Shown here piece after piece: positions 1 to 8,546 of a DNA stretch of 36,451 bases. A model generated the notes under the pieces. That model saw only the letters and a list, made by a program, of their open reading frames with translations, was not told the origin of the DNA and searched no databases. Origin of the DNA: CAZOHC01 sp964579845 (GTDB lineage Bacteria > Patescibacteriota > Microgenomatia > Levybacterales > UBA12049); the NCBI GenBank assembly GCA_964579845.1, contig CAZOHC010000009.1:1-36451 (forward strand). The letters are read 5' to 3'. A program made the translations under genes and the position numbers. The stretch's first letter is position 1. Each line of letters starts with the position of its first letter.

Positions 1-49
1 TCCTTCTCCCTTTATACTTTCTTCCTGATACTTTATACTTTTATCAGGT
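1..49 (+). promoter_or_regulatory. Promoter of the first serine hydrolase gene, inside an inverted repeat
   Basis: Two TATACT boxes are visible at 13-18 and 34-39. The second lies 10 nt before the ATG at 50 and sits in the loop of a 7-bp inverted repeat (CCTGATA 24-30, TATCAGG 42-48). A short or absent 5' UTR is likely. The inverted repeat could be an operator, but this is inference. Confidence 0.45.
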
Positions 50-910
50 ATGCGGAAAATTTTAGCTGTTGTCGTCTATACCCTTGTTATTTTAATGATC
101 GGACGAAACCTCCCGTCCCTTCCCCGGTTTACGGTTTTTTCCAATCCTGACAACCGTGCGAAAGAAATTCGCCAGGAAGTACTCGCAGCAACTGATGAGA
201 AAAAGGGCAACTACGGTATCTACTTCGCTGATCTGAAAAACGGCACTGCCTTCGGGAGTAATGAGTACCAGGTATTTACTGCTGCATCTGTCAATAAAGT
301 ACCCCTTGTCATGGCGCTCTACCGTCTGGCTGAAGACGGAAAAGTCAATCTATCGGAACAGATTACGCTTCAGGAACGGGATATTCAAGACTACGGAACA
401 GGAAGCCTACGGTATGAAAAACCGGGCGCAACCTATACCTTACAAACGCTTGCGAAACTATCTCTGAAGGAATCTGATAATACGGCAGCGCATATTCTCG
501 GTGAAAAAGTAGGCCACGCGACTGCGCAGCGCATTATCGAGGACTTCGGCTTAACCCAAACCAGTATCAGTGAGAACACAACCTCCAGTTATGATCTCTA
601 TCTCCTCTTTAAAGGCCTCTACGAACATACGCTACTTTCAGAAGCCCACTCCAAAGAACTGCTTGGCTTTATGACCGAGACAGCGATCGAAGACAGACTC
701 CCTGCTCTGCTTCCTGACGAAGCAGTTGTCGCGCATAAAACAGGAGATGAGATCGGGAATATTCACGATGCAGGGATTATCAGAATGGGTGAGGACGTCT
801 ACTTCCTCAGTGTCCTGGTTTCAGATTTCGGTCCGAATGAAACAGAAGCCAGACGAACAATCAGTGAAGTCGCGAAGAAAATTGTTGATTATTATGAAAA
901 GCGAAAATAA
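50..910 (+). CDS. Serine hydrolase of the class A beta-lactamase fold, membrane anchored
   Basis: This protein of 286 residues has one N-terminal hydrophobic segment (about residues 4-19), suggesting a signal anchor with the catalytic domain outside the membrane. The three active-site motifs of penicillin-interacting serine hydrolases are visible: SVNK with the nucleophile Ser80 and Lys83, SDN at 142-144, and KTG at 230-232. The normal class A omega-loop glutamate is not obvious; the equivalent stretch reads ISENTTSSYDL (about 173-183). The protein may therefore be a D,D-peptidase/carboxypeptidase or esterase-like relative rather than a true antibiotic hydrolase. Family matches of this kind (beta-lactamase2) are common in CPR genomes. 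The next gene starts 15 nt downstream on the same strand, so the two may be co-transcribed. Confidence 0.8.
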   Translation: MRKILAVVVYTLVILMIGRNLPSLPRFTVFSNPDNRAKEIRQEVLAATDEKKGNYGIYFADLKNGTAFGSNEYQVFTAASVNKVPLVMALYRLAEDGKVNLSEQITLQERDIQDYGTGSLRYEKPGATYTLQTLAKLSLKESDNTAAHILGEKVGHATAQRIIEDFGLTQTSISENTTSSYDLYLLFKGLYEHTLLSEAHSKELLGFMTETAIEDRLPALLPDEAVVAHKTGDEIGNIHDAGIIRMGEDVYFLSVLVSDFGPNETEARRTISEVAKKIVDYYEKRK

Positions 911-925
911 CGAATTACTTATGCT

Positions 926-2662
926 ATGAAGCTTCTGACAGCACTCGGCCTCTTTCTGCTTCTGATTGCCGGCTACGTCCGCCCCATAACAGCCATGTCG
1001 CAGGATCTGGGGAGACATCTGTTGACAGGCGAGCTCATCATCAAAACACAGGCAGTCCCGAATGTAAATCTTTTCTCCTACACCTATCCTGAGTTCCCCT
1101 TTATCAACCACCACTGGCTCTCAGAGGTAGTTTTCGCATCTCTCTACCAGGTCACCGGCTTTCCGGGATTGTTTCTTCTCATGCTGCTCCTGATATCCCT
1201 AGCTGGATTCTTCCAGATCAGGCAGGTTTTCTCACGAGTCAGTGCGCTGACGCTTGCGATAAGTGCCAGCTGGTACCTGATGATTCTCTTTGAGCGAACT
1301 GATCTGAGGCCTGAATTATTCAGCTACGCATTCCTCTCACTTTTTATATTTCTCCTGTATACATATCGGGCCAAACCAGGCCCGTTTATCTTCCTCCTCC
1401 CGCTCTTCCAACTCCTCTGGGTGAACATGCACATTTACTTTGCCATTGGCCTTATCGTGACCGGCTTATTTCTGCTTGACGCAGTGATTGTAAACAGGAA
1501 GAAACTGATGACACCGCCTGTTATCAAACTTGCGAGCGTGTTTGTACTCTGCTGTCTCCTCTCGCTTGTTAATCCGAACGGATTACCAGGGCTTCTCTAC
1601 CCGCTTCGCGTCTTTGAGAACTACGGCTATTCGATTGAGGAAAACCAGACCATGTTCCTGCTTCAGTCACTCGGCTACCATAAACAAAGCTTTCCGTATT
1701 TTCTAAGCGCTGTCTTCGCGCTGTTTATCCTCCTTGGCGCCTCCTTCCGAAAGACCCGTCCTATTGACTGGCTTCTTGCTGTAACGTTTACCATCATTGG
1801 TTTTATGGCGATTCGCAATATGCCGCTCTTTGTCCTGACGACGTTCATTCCCTTCACCCTCGGTCTGGAGCAGATGATAAAACGCCTGAAGCCGTATTTC
1901 CTTAACGTACCTGTCATCAAAACCTATACGGCAGTCCTGGTCCCACTCTGCATACTGTTTCTGTTTATCAGAACAGGTACAAGTATAGCATCAGCCCACC
2001 CGATAGAATACGGCGTCACACCGGGCGCTGAGAAAGCGGTTGACTTCCTCATCAGGGAGCAGATCACCGGACGTCTGTTTAATAACTTTGATATCGGCAG
2101 TTATCTCATCTACAGGCTGTATCCTGAACAGCAGGTCTTCGTTGACGGACGACCTGAGGCGTACCCTGCCTCTTTTTTCCGAGATGTCTACATCCCGATG
2201 CAGGAAGAGAGGGCGGTGTTTGATGAAATCGTAAAAAGGTATGGTATCCAAACAATCTTCTTTACGCATACTGACCAGACTCCTTGGGGGCGAACCTTTG
2301 TCCAGTCAATCGTTACGCATTCTGACTGGCAGCTTATCTACCTTGATGACACGGTGCTGATGCTTGTGAAGAAATCTCCTGAGCATAAGGCACTGATTGA
2401 CAGATTCGGTATGGACCGGACAAATCTTCGTATAGAAAAAACTGAGGAGACGATTGACGCGAACCTCCGTATCGCTAATTTCTTGGCAACGGTCGGCTGG
2501 ATTGAGGAAGGATTGCCGGTATATCTGGACATCCTCCGTGAGGAGCCGTCATTCTGTCCGGCGATCAGATTGGTCGCTGAATCCTACCACAGACAGAATA
2601 ACCCCGCAGCTGCAATCTATCTCGAGCGGTATTCGCAAGACTGCCGTGAGCTGTTACAATAA
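926..2662 (+). CDS. Polytopic membrane protein with soluble C-terminal domain, GT-C-like, function unknown
   Basis: The protein has 578 residues, begins with a hydrophobic segment, and then shows about ten further hydrophobic stretches up to roughly residue 350. A short loop after the first segment holds DLGRHLLTGELI and an acidic/aromatic stretch. This layout is like that of GT-C glycosyltransferases and related membrane proteins, which carry an acidic first loop. The C-terminal third is soluble and includes FNNFDIGSYLIYR and FVDGRPEAYP, followed by helices that could be TPR-like. I recognise the general type from CPR genomes but not a characterised function. It follows the serine hydrolase by 15 nt and precedes the P-ATPase by 9 nt, so the three may form an operon. 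Confidence 0.6.
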   Translation: MKLLTALGLFLLLIAGYVRPITAMSQDLGRHLLTGELIIKTQAVPNVNLFSYTYPEFPFINHHWLSEVVFASLYQVTGFPGLFLLMLLLISLAGFFQIRQVFSRVSALTLAISASWYLMILFERTDLRPELFSYAFLSLFIFLLYTYRAKPGPFIFLLPLFQLLWVNMHIYFAIGLIVTGLFLLDAVIVNRKKLMTPPVIKLASVFVLCCLLSLVNPNGLPGLLYPLRVFENYGYSIEENQTMFLLQSLGYHKQSFPYFLSAVFALFILLGASFRKTRPIDWLLAVTFTIIGFMAIRNMPLFVLTTFIPFTLGLEQMIKRLKPYFLNVPVIKTYTAVLVPLCILFLFIRTGTSIASAHPIEYGVTPGAEKAVDFLIREQITGRLFNNFDIGSYLIYRLYPEQQVFVDGRPEAYPASFFRDVYIPMQEERAVFDEIVKRYGIQTIFFTHTDQTPWGRTFVQSIVTHSDWQLIYLDDTVLMLVKKSPEHKALIDRFGMDRTNLRIEKTEETIDANLRIANFLATVGWIEEGLPVYLDILREEPSFCPAIRLVAESYHRQNNPAAAIYLERYSQDCRELLQ

Positions 2663-2671
2663 AAACTGTTC
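2649..2671 (+). promoter_or_regulatory. Possible internal -10 promoter before the P-ATPase
   Basis: TGtTACAAT (2652-2660) forms an extended -10 box that overlaps the stop codon of the preceding gene. It lies 11 nt before the ATG at 2672. No convincing -35 is seen, so this would be an extended -10 promoter giving a very short leader. Confidence 0.35.
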
Positions 2672-5032
2672 ATGGAAAACGGTCTGTCCAGTGAAGAAGC
2701 AACACGTAAACTCGCGGAGTTCGGTCCGAATACGATTACTGCTACCAATAAGGTCTCACCATTTGTTCTCTTTCTTACCCAGTTCAGAGGCGTGATTAAC
2801 GCCATACTCGCCTTTGCGGCACTCGTCTCATTTCTGATCGGTGACCGTCTGGAATCCGTTTTTATTTTTGCTGTGATCGTCCTCAATGCCCTTTTCTCAT
2901 TTATTCAGGAATTCAAAGCGGAAAAATCACTGGAAAAACTGAAGTCATACACGATTCAGACCGTCAGAGCGATTCGAGACGGTAAAGAAGTCCAGATCCC
3001 CTCTACAGAACTCGTTCCCGGTGATCTTGTACTGCTGAGTGAAGGCGATCGAATCCCGGGCGACGGCCGCCTTAGTGAAGCACATAACCTGGAGATTGAT
3101 GAGTCGATCCTGACAGGCGAATCACTTCCGGTCGGAAAAGAGGAAAAAGATGAGGTCTTCACAGGAACGCTGGTCGTCAAAGGAAACGGCATGTTTTTTA
3201 TGCAAAAAACCGGTATGGAGACCCGCTTCGGTCAGATAGCCCAAAGCCTGAGTACCATTCAACAAGAACAGACTCCGCTTCAGAAACAACTCGCGGTCTT
3301 AGGACGGATGCTTTCAGCCCTGGCTGTCATCCTCTCGCTCCTCGTTATTCCGTTCGGCTACTGGCAGGGACGGGATCCTATCGACCTGCTTTTTCTGGCG
3401 GTGAGCCTCGCAATTGCCGCGATTCCTGAAGGGCTAACCGCAATCATCACGATCGCACTGGCCGTCGGAACGAACCGTATGGCCAAACGGGACGCAATTG
3501 TTCGGAAAATGCCGTCTGTTGAGACGCTGGGTGCTGTTCAGGTAATTCTCACGGACAAAACAGGAACCCTCACGCAGAACAAGATGCGGGTCAAAGTTGT
3601 CTGGCAGCCCGAAGGAACCACGCATGATGACCTGCTCAGAGCGTGCCTCCTCGGCAACACCGCCTCAGTCATTACGAAAAAGGGTGAGGAGACTGTAGTC
3701 GGTGACCAGACAGATGGAGCGCTCCTCCTCTATGCGCTTGATGATGAACCGGAGTTGAAGCGAGAGATTGAGGCCGGCACAGTCGTTGACGAATATACTT
3801 TTGATACGAAATATAAAACCGTCACAACAACGTGGAAGAAAAACGGAACCCTCGCCGTCTTCACCCGTGGTGCGCCTGAGGTTTTGCTCGCAAATAGTAC
3901 TGTCTCAGATAAAGAAAAGGCTGCCATCGAACAGAAAATTGATGAGTATGCTGGTGAAGGACTGCGGGTCATCGCCTTCGGCATGAAGCGTATGAAAAGC
4001 CAGGGTGCACACACTCGGGAAAAACTTGAGCAGGATCAGACATTTCTCGGCATCGTCGGCATCTATGACCCACCTCGTGAAGAGGTACAGCAGGCAATCA
4101 TGAACGCGTCTCAAGCAGGCATCAGGACGATCATGGTCACAGGCGATAATGAGCTCACCGCCACATCAATTGCCCGTGATATCGGCCTGATCTCAGGTGA
4201 CCATCCTGTCCTCACCGGGGAAAATCTCGTTGCATTGAGTGATACCGAGCTTCGGAAAAAAATGAAAACAACCAGAATTTTTGCCAGGACCAAACCTGAG
4301 GACAAACTCCGACTCGTCTCCCTTCTCACGAAACAAGGGTACGTTGTCGGTGTGACAGGTGACGGCGTGAATGATTCACTCGCGCTGAAGCAGGCATCAG
4401 TCGGTATCGCTATGGGAAAATCAGGTACTGATGTGGCGAAAGAAGCCAGTGATATTATCCTCGCTGATGATAATTTCGCGACCTTAATCCGCGCGATTGA
4501 GGAGGGACGAACCATCTACCGCAATATCGTGAAAGCCATCATGTATCTACTCGTCGGCAACCTCTCTGAGATCTCCCTCGTCCTGTTCAGCATCATCTTC
4601 GGCCTCCCACCTGTACTTCTTCCCACCCAGATCCTCTGGATAAACCTGGTCACAGACGGACTGCCTGCCCTGGCGCTTGCGATTGACACCAAAGACCCGA
4701 ACGTCCTGCGTGATAAACCAAGGAACCCGAAAGAACATATCATCACCAAAAGGCGTGCTTCACTAATCATTCTGGGCGGACTGAATATCGCGGCAGTGCT
4801 CACCCTCCTCTACATCCTACTGTTACCGAACTACTCAGTCGAGTTTAGCCGAACAATTGTATTTAATGCACTCATTGTCATGCACCTGGGGATGGCATTT
4901 TTTATGCGGGGACAATCTCTGCTCAGACCGAACAAATTCCTTATTTTAGCAGTCAGCGCGACGATTATCCTGCAGATTATCATCTCAACGATTCCTGTGT
5001 TCCAGGATATCTTCCAACTCTCACTCCGCTAA
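2672..5032 (+). CDS. P-type cation-transporting ATPase, Ca2+ (P2A) type
   Basis: This 786-residue protein has the full P-type ATPase layout. The N-terminal cation-ATPase segment is followed by the actuator motif TGES. Next come M4 with AIPEGLT, the phosphorylation site DKTGTLTQN (Asp295), the nucleotide-binding domain, the hinge GDGVNDSLALKQA and a C-terminal membrane domain. Residues that bind calcium in SERCA have counterparts here: the Glu of PEGL in M4, the N-x-x-E of GNLSE in M5, and Asn/Thr/Asp in WINLVTDGLP in M6. This supports Ca2+ (or Mn2+) export over K+ or heavy-metal transport. The usual PEGLP reads PEGLT, a small departure. The length is slightly short for the family (about 850-1000). 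It converges on ruvB with a 4-bp overlap of the two ends. Confidence 0.88.
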   Translation: MENGLSSEEATRKLAEFGPNTITATNKVSPFVLFLTQFRGVINAILAFAALVSFLIGDRLESVFIFAVIVLNALFSFIQEFKAEKSLEKLKSYTIQTVRAIRDGKEVQIPSTELVPGDLVLLSEGDRIPGDGRLSEAHNLEIDESILTGESLPVGKEEKDEVFTGTLVVKGNGMFFMQKTGMETRFGQIAQSLSTIQQEQTPLQKQLAVLGRMLSALAVILSLLVIPFGYWQGRDPIDLLFLAVSLAIAAIPEGLTAIITIALAVGTNRMAKRDAIVRKMPSVETLGAVQVILTDKTGTLTQNKMRVKVVWQPEGTTHDDLLRACLLGNTASVITKKGEETVVGDQTDGALLLYALDDEPELKREIEAGTVVDEYTFDTKYKTVTTTWKKNGTLAVFTRGAPEVLLANSTVSDKEKAAIEQKIDEYAGEGLRVIAFGMKRMKSQGAHTREKLEQDQTFLGIVGIYDPPREEVQQAIMNASQAGIRTIMVTGDNELTATSIARDIGLISGDHPVLTGENLVALSDTELRKKMKTTRIFARTKPEDKLRLVSLLTKQGYVVGVTGDGVNDSLALKQASVGIAMGKSGTDVAKEASDIILADDNFATLIRAIEEGRTIYRNIVKAIMYLLVGNLSEISLVLFSIIFGLPPVLLPTQILWINLVTDGLPALALAIDTKDPNVLRDKPRNPKEHIITKRRASLIILGGLNIAAVLTLLYILLLPNYSVEFSRTIVFNALIVMHLGMAFFMRGQSLLRPNKFLILAVSATIILQIIISTIPVFQDIFQLSLR

Positions 5033-6072
5033 AGAAGCCGTTGCTGCGCGTCTTTCACTGCATCTGAGTACGTAAACCCGAGATGATGATATGCTGCCTT
5101 CGTCGCGACTCTTCCTCGTGGTGTCCGCTTCAGAAATCCGATCTGAAGCAGGTACGGCTCGACCATGTCCTCAAGCGTGCCCATATCCTCAGCTATCGTT
5201 GCGGCAATTGTCTCGATGCCGACCGGTCCGCCGGTATGCTTCTCGATAACAGCCCGCAGATATCTGCTATCAAGCGTATCAAGTCCCAGGCTATCCACCT
5301 CAAGCATGGTTAGAGCCTTATGCGTCGCCTCTTTCGTAATCTTCCCGTTCGCATGCACCTCAGCATAATCTCGGACCCGTTTGAGGAGCTTGAGCCCGAT
5401 ACGAGGTGTTCCTCTGGCACGAATCGCGATCTCTCTGATACTCTCAGGGTCGATTGTTACCGATAGTTTTTCACCGGCATTGCGGATAATGACACAGAGT
5501 TCCTCAGGCGTGTAAAAATTCAGCCGATGGATGACACCGAAGCGATCCCTGAGGGGAGATGAGAGCAGTCCTACCCGCGTGGTCGCACCGATAATCGTAA
5601 ACTGCGGGAGATCAAGTCTGAGCGTTCGAGCAGACGGACCTTTCCCGAGGATAACATCAAGTGCATAGTCCTCCATCGCAGGATAGAGTGTTTCCTCAAC
5701 CACTTTATTCATCCGGTGGATCTCATCGATAAAAAGAATGTCCCCTTTCTCAAGGTTCGTCAGAATTGAGGCCAGATCCCCTGTTCGCTCGATCGCAGGA
5801 CCTGAGGTTACCCTGATCGTACTCCCCATCTCACGGGCGATGATATGCGAGAGTGTCGTCTTCCCGAGTCCCGGAGGGCCATACAGGAGAATATGTTCTA
5901 TCGCCTCATTCCGTTTTTTGGCTGCCGTAATACCGATCGAGAGCGCTTCTTTTACATTCTCCTGCCCGTAAAACTCACCCCAGTCCTGCGCCCGGAGCGA
6001 GGTAATGAGGACTTCCTCTTCAGGATTTGCTTCTTCCTGTTTTTCGACTGTTTTTAATCCTTTATCAATCAT
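5029..6072 (-). CDS. ruvB: Holliday junction branch-migration ATPase RuvB
   Basis: RuvB is the hexameric AAA+ motor that drives Holliday-junction branch migration with RuvA. This 347-residue protein has the Walker A GPPGLGKT at 65-72, the Walker B/DEIH at 116-119 and the RuvB-specific GATTRVGLLSSPLRDRFG region with sensor and arginine-finger residues. The C-terminal winged-helix DNA-binding region is also present (residues about 265-335, with GFLKRTPRGR). The length is typical. It is the last of three co-directional genes ruvC-ruvA-ruvB. The gap between ruvA and ruvB is filled with an AT-rich repeat that resembles the sequence bordering the four-helix-bundle gene near 22.2 kb. No Shine-Dalgarno sequence is evident before its ATG. 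Confidence 0.97.
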   Translation of the reverse strand: MIDKGLKTVEKQEEANPEEEVLITSLRAQDWGEFYGQENVKEALSIGITAAKKRNEAIEHILLYGPPGLGKTTLSHIIAREMGSTIRVTSGPAIERTGDLASILTNLEKGDILFIDEIHRMNKVVEETLYPAMEDYALDVILGKGPSARTLRLDLPQFTIIGATTRVGLLSSPLRDRFGVIHRLNFYTPEELCVIIRNAGEKLSVTIDPESIREIAIRARGTPRIGLKLLKRVRDYAEVHANGKITKEATHKALTMLEVDSLGLDTLDSRYLRAVIEKHTGGPVGIETIAATIAEDMGTLEDMVEPYLLQIGFLKRTPRGRVATKAAYHHLGFTYSDAVKDAQQRLL

Positions 6073-6193
6073 GTTTTTAGAATTTCTAATGGCGAATTTC
6101 TAATTTCTAATGAATACCCAATGTCTCAATATCTAATGGTTCATTTTATCATTGGGATTTGATTAGTAATTAGATATTAGAAATTAGTAATTT
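6073..6193. repeat. AT-rich palindromic repeat between ruvA and ruvB
   Basis: The gap consists of repeats of AATTTCTAAT/TTAGTAATTAG around an inner hairpin (CCCAATG at about 6117-6123, CATTGGG at about 6150-6156). Read on the minus strand it matches the left border of the four-helix-bundle gene (22196-22255) over about 57 bp, including the shared core CTAATTACTAATCAAA. It looks like an empty or deleted copy of the same element. Confidence 0.6.
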
Positions 6194-6766
6194 TTACTTT
6201 CCTAAATACTTCAGTGCCAGTCTGATCTGTTCTTCAGGTGTTGTTGCTTCACCATTGAGCGCTGTTATCGCACGCTGCGCTTCGTTCTTCGTGAAGCCAA
6301 ACCCCTGCAGTGCGAGAATAACATCAGTACTCCCCTCCGGTGCTTCAGATAAATCCAGATCCTCGGTACTGCCGATCTTACTCTTCAACTCGATGATAAT
6401 TTTCTGCGCATTTTTCTTTCCCAGTCTCGGTACACTCGTAAAGAAGCTGACATCGCCGGTCGCGATGGCTTTGATGATAGCAGAACGATTCCCGACTGAG
6501 AACACACCAAGCGCTGACTTTGGCCCGACGCCTGAGACACCGATCAGATACTCAAACAGCCTGAGGTCTTCTGAAGATTCAAACCCATAGAGGTCAAGTG
6601 CTTCCTCTCTGACGTGGGTATAGATAAAAAGCCGCTTCGTATCCTGAAGCGTGAGTGTTGCGAGGATTGAATCCGGAATAAGCACTTTATAGCCGACGCC
6701 CTGAACATCAATGATAATTGAGGTTGTGGTTTTATAGACGATGGTACCTGTGAGCAGACCGATCAT
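6194..6766 (-). CDS. ruvA: Holliday junction DNA-binding protein RuvA
   Basis: RuvA binds the four-way junction and recruits RuvB. The protein has 190 residues, the normal size. The N-terminal OB-fold starts MIGLLTGTIVYKTTTSIIID. The two helix-hairpin-helix motifs are visible as LIGVSGVGPKSALGV (about 72-87) and SVPRLGKKNAQKII (about 107-120), and the C-terminal UBA-like domain III as ALQGFGFTKNEAQRAI (about 152-167). A GAAGGA-like ribosome-binding sequence precedes the ATG. The gene lies 78 nt downstream of ruvC. Confidence 0.96.
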   Translation of the reverse strand: MIGLLTGTIVYKTTTSIIIDVQGVGYKVLIPDSILATLTLQDTKRLFIYTHVREEALDLYGFESSEDLRLFEYLIGVSGVGPKSALGVFSVGNRSAIIKAIATGDVSFFTSVPRLGKKNAQKIIIELKSKIGSTEDLDLSEAPEGSTDVILALQGFGFTKNEAQRAITALNGEATTPEEQIRLALKYLGK

Positions 6767-6844
6767 AATCAGTTTTCCTTCGTAGCTTTAGCGGAGAGGG
6801 AAAGTGAGGAAATTATACCACAGAATGAAAATTAGTCGAACAAT

Positions 6845-7324
6845 CTACCGAGGCATTTTCGCGGAAAATGCGTGCGTGAGGGCGATCGCAAGCGCATCTG
6901 CCGTATCATCCGGTTTGGGGATATTCGGCAGTTTGAGAATTGTTTTGACCATCTGTCCGACCTGGCTTTTTTCTGCTTTACCGTATCCGGTCGTCGCGAC
7001 TTTCACCTGGAGCGGAGTATAGATACTGACAGGAAGCCCGTGTTGTGATGCGAGGAGCAAGACTACACCACGTGCCTGCCCGACGACCATCGCTGTTTTC
7101 GCATTCTTCTGAAAGAACAAGTCTTCAATCGCAAGCATCTGAGGGTCATACTCCGTAACGACCTCTTTGAGCTGATTATAGAGTGACTCCAAACGCTGTT
7201 CAGGTACCCCGTTTACTGCTGTCTCTATACAACCATACTGCAACGCAGTATACGTTGTATTTTGTACGTTAATGATGCCCCACCCTGTTCTCCCGATACC
7301 AGGATCTATACCAAGCACTCTCAT
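6845..7324 (-). CDS. ruvC: Holliday junction resolvase RuvC
   Basis: RuvC is the RNase H-fold endonuclease that cuts Holliday junctions within RuvABC. This 159-residue protein starts MRVLGIDPGIGRTGWG with catalytic Asp7. Glu67 lies in AIEDLFF, and Asp140 and Asp143 in PDDTADALAIA, matching the four metal-binding acids of the family. The length is typical. The gene heads the ruv operon. A TATAAT box lies 6 nt before the ATG, so its mRNA is probably leaderless. It is divergent from the L25 gene. Confidence 0.97.
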   Translation of the reverse strand: MRVLGIDPGIGRTGWGIINVQNTTYTALQYGCIETAVNGVPEQRLESLYNQLKEVVTEYDPQMLAIEDLFFQKNAKTAMVVGQARGVVLLLASQHGLPVSIYTPLQVKVATTGYGKAEKSQVGQMVKTILKLPNIPKPDDTADALAIALTHAFSAKMPR

Positions 7325-7336
7325 AAACGTATTATA
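7325..7336 (-). promoter_or_regulatory. -10 box of ruvC, leaderless arrangement
   Basis: On the minus strand TATAAT (7336-7331) is followed by exactly 6 nt and then the ruvC ATG. Transcription would start at or one base from the start codon, leaving no room for a ribosome-binding site. Confidence 0.6.
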
Positions 7337-7409
7337 AAAGTTTCATAGCTTCAACGCTACAAGTTCCAGGCTATCGCTAGCTTCTTTAAGGCTGTTAAGC
7401 TTTGCATCT

Positions 7410-7445
7410 CTGCAACGTATTGCTAAATATGCTATACTACGTGAT
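7410..7445 (+). promoter_or_regulatory. Extended -10 promoter of the L25 gene, leaderless arrangement
   Basis: TGcTATACT occupies 7430-7438 and ends 7 nt before the ATG at 7446. A weak -35-like CTGCAA at 7410-7415 has a 17-nt spacer. The predicted start of transcription coincides with the start codon. Confidence 0.6.
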
Positions 7446-8108
7446 ATGAAACATCCGCAGCTAACTGTTGAAAAACGTGATGTCCTCGGGAAGAAAGTTA
7501 AACAGCTTCGCCGTGAAGGACTACTTCCTGCAAATATCTACGGCAAAGGCCTCTCATCGACTGCGATTCAGGTAAAAACAGAGGACTTCCAGAAAGTCTA
7601 TAAAGAAGCCGGTGATACCGGGCTTATTGACGTGATGCTTGACGGGAAACGCCACCCTTCTCTGGTGAAAAACATCCAGATGACCTATCCGCTCAGAATT
7701 CCGCTGCATGTTGATCTCTTCCAGGTAAACCTGAAAGAAAAAGTCAAAGCCATGATTCCGCTTGAGGTTGTAGGTGAAGCACAAGCAGTTGCTGAGAAAG
7801 TCGGTATTTTGATCCAGCCCCTCTCAGAGGTTGAGATTGAGGCACTTCCTGAAGAGCTTCCCGAGAACATTCAGGTCAACGTTGAACACTTAGCAGCACT
7901 TGATGATCAGATAACGGTTGCTGATCTGAAAGCACCAGAAGGCGTGACAATTTTAAGTGATGAGAGCCAGACAGTCGTAAAGATTGCTGAAGCTGTCCAG
8001 GAAGAACCTGAAGAAGCTCCTGAGGCAGAAGCCCCTGAGGGTGAAGCGGCACCGACTGACGGTGCAGCAGACACTGAGCAGCCTGAGTCACAGGAAGCAG
8101 CTGAATAA
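7446..8108 (+). CDS. rplY: 50S ribosomal protein bL25 (TL5/CTC family)
   Basis: bL25 binds 5S rRNA in the large ribosomal subunit. This 220-residue protein has the N-terminal L25 domain, beginning with LTVEKRDVLGKKVKQLRREG and including the conserved LPANIYGKG. A beta-rich TL5 domain follows (about 95-180), so this is the long CTC-type form. The last 35 residues are a low-complexity acidic tail rich in Glu, Ala and Pro (EEPEEAPEAEAPEGE), as in many CTC proteins. The family assignment is firm. The start is supported by the promoter immediately upstream. Confidence 0.95.
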   Translation: MKHPQLTVEKRDVLGKKVKQLRREGLLPANIYGKGLSSTAIQVKTEDFQKVYKEAGDTGLIDVMLDGKRHPSLVKNIQMTYPLRIPLHVDLFQVNLKEKVKAMIPLEVVGEAQAVAEKVGILIQPLSEVEIEALPEELPENIQVNVEHLAALDDQITVADLKAPEGVTILSDESQTVVKIAEAVQEEPEEAPEAEAPEGEAAPTDGAADTEQPESQEAAE

Positions 8109-8117
8109 TCCCCTTTT

Positions 8118-8546
8118 CTACTCGTTTTGTAATTTTTCCTGAAACGCTCGACCAGGCAGAAATCCCGGATCTAATCGAAGTGCTTGACTAACTGATTTCC
8201 GTGCATTTTCTACTTCATCGACTTGGTACTGAAGCAGTGCGAGCTGATAATAAGCGTCCCGATAATCAGGATACTGTTTCACAACAGACTCCCAGTACGT
8301 CATTTCATTCAGAATACTCTGTCGCATCGCATGTTTTTTCGCCAGTTCTGTTATCTGCCCGTTGATCTGGACACTCAGACTGATAATCATGACCAAAAAC
8401 ACGAATGATACGCCCGACACGACAAACCACTCATGCAAAAAAACGCTCGGTGATACGGGAATTATTCGGGAAATACTCGGGAAATAAAGTTTTTTGATAA
8501 CTGCCGGGTTACTGAGTAACCGAAGGAATACTTTATTTTTTTTCAT
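8118..8546 (-). CDS. Small membrane protein with TPR-like tail, function unknown
   Basis: I place the start at ATG 8546 (142 residues). GGAG lies 7 nt upstream, and the start overlaps the last codons and stop of def by 14 bp, indicating translational coupling. Residues about 40-63 form one transmembrane helix (FVVSGVSFVFLVMIISLSVQ). The remainder is helical, with one TPR-like unit (DYRDAYYQLALLQYQVDEVE). The pattern resembles cytosolic-tail scaffold proteins or a divergent FtsB/FtsL-like membrane protein with a TPR, but no specific function is claimed. The stretch KLYFPSISRIIPVSPS is encoded by a copy of the dispersed CGGGAATA repeat (8455-8489), so part of this protein derives from repeat DNA. 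Confidence 0.6.
   Translation of the reverse strand: MKKNKVFLRLLSNPAVIKKLYFPSISRIIPVSPSVFLHEWFVVSGVSFVFLVMIISLSVQINGQITELAKKHAMRQSILNEMTYWESVVKQYPDYRDAYYQLALLQYQVDEVENARKSVSQALRLDPGFLPGRAFQEKLQNE
8455..8489. repeat. CGGGAAATA-type dispersed repeat, copy 1 (inside a coding region)
   Basis: Three spaced CGGGAA units followed by ATAAAG occur here, in the same form as the copies at 11718-11753 and 16020-16060. This copy is translated on the minus strand in the preceding small membrane protein. Confidence 0.7.

Noticed and set aside
50..910. Confident call of an antibiotic-resistance beta-lactamase
   Set aside because: The three serine-hydrolase motifs are present, but the class A omega-loop glutamate is not evident, so only the fold family is claimed.
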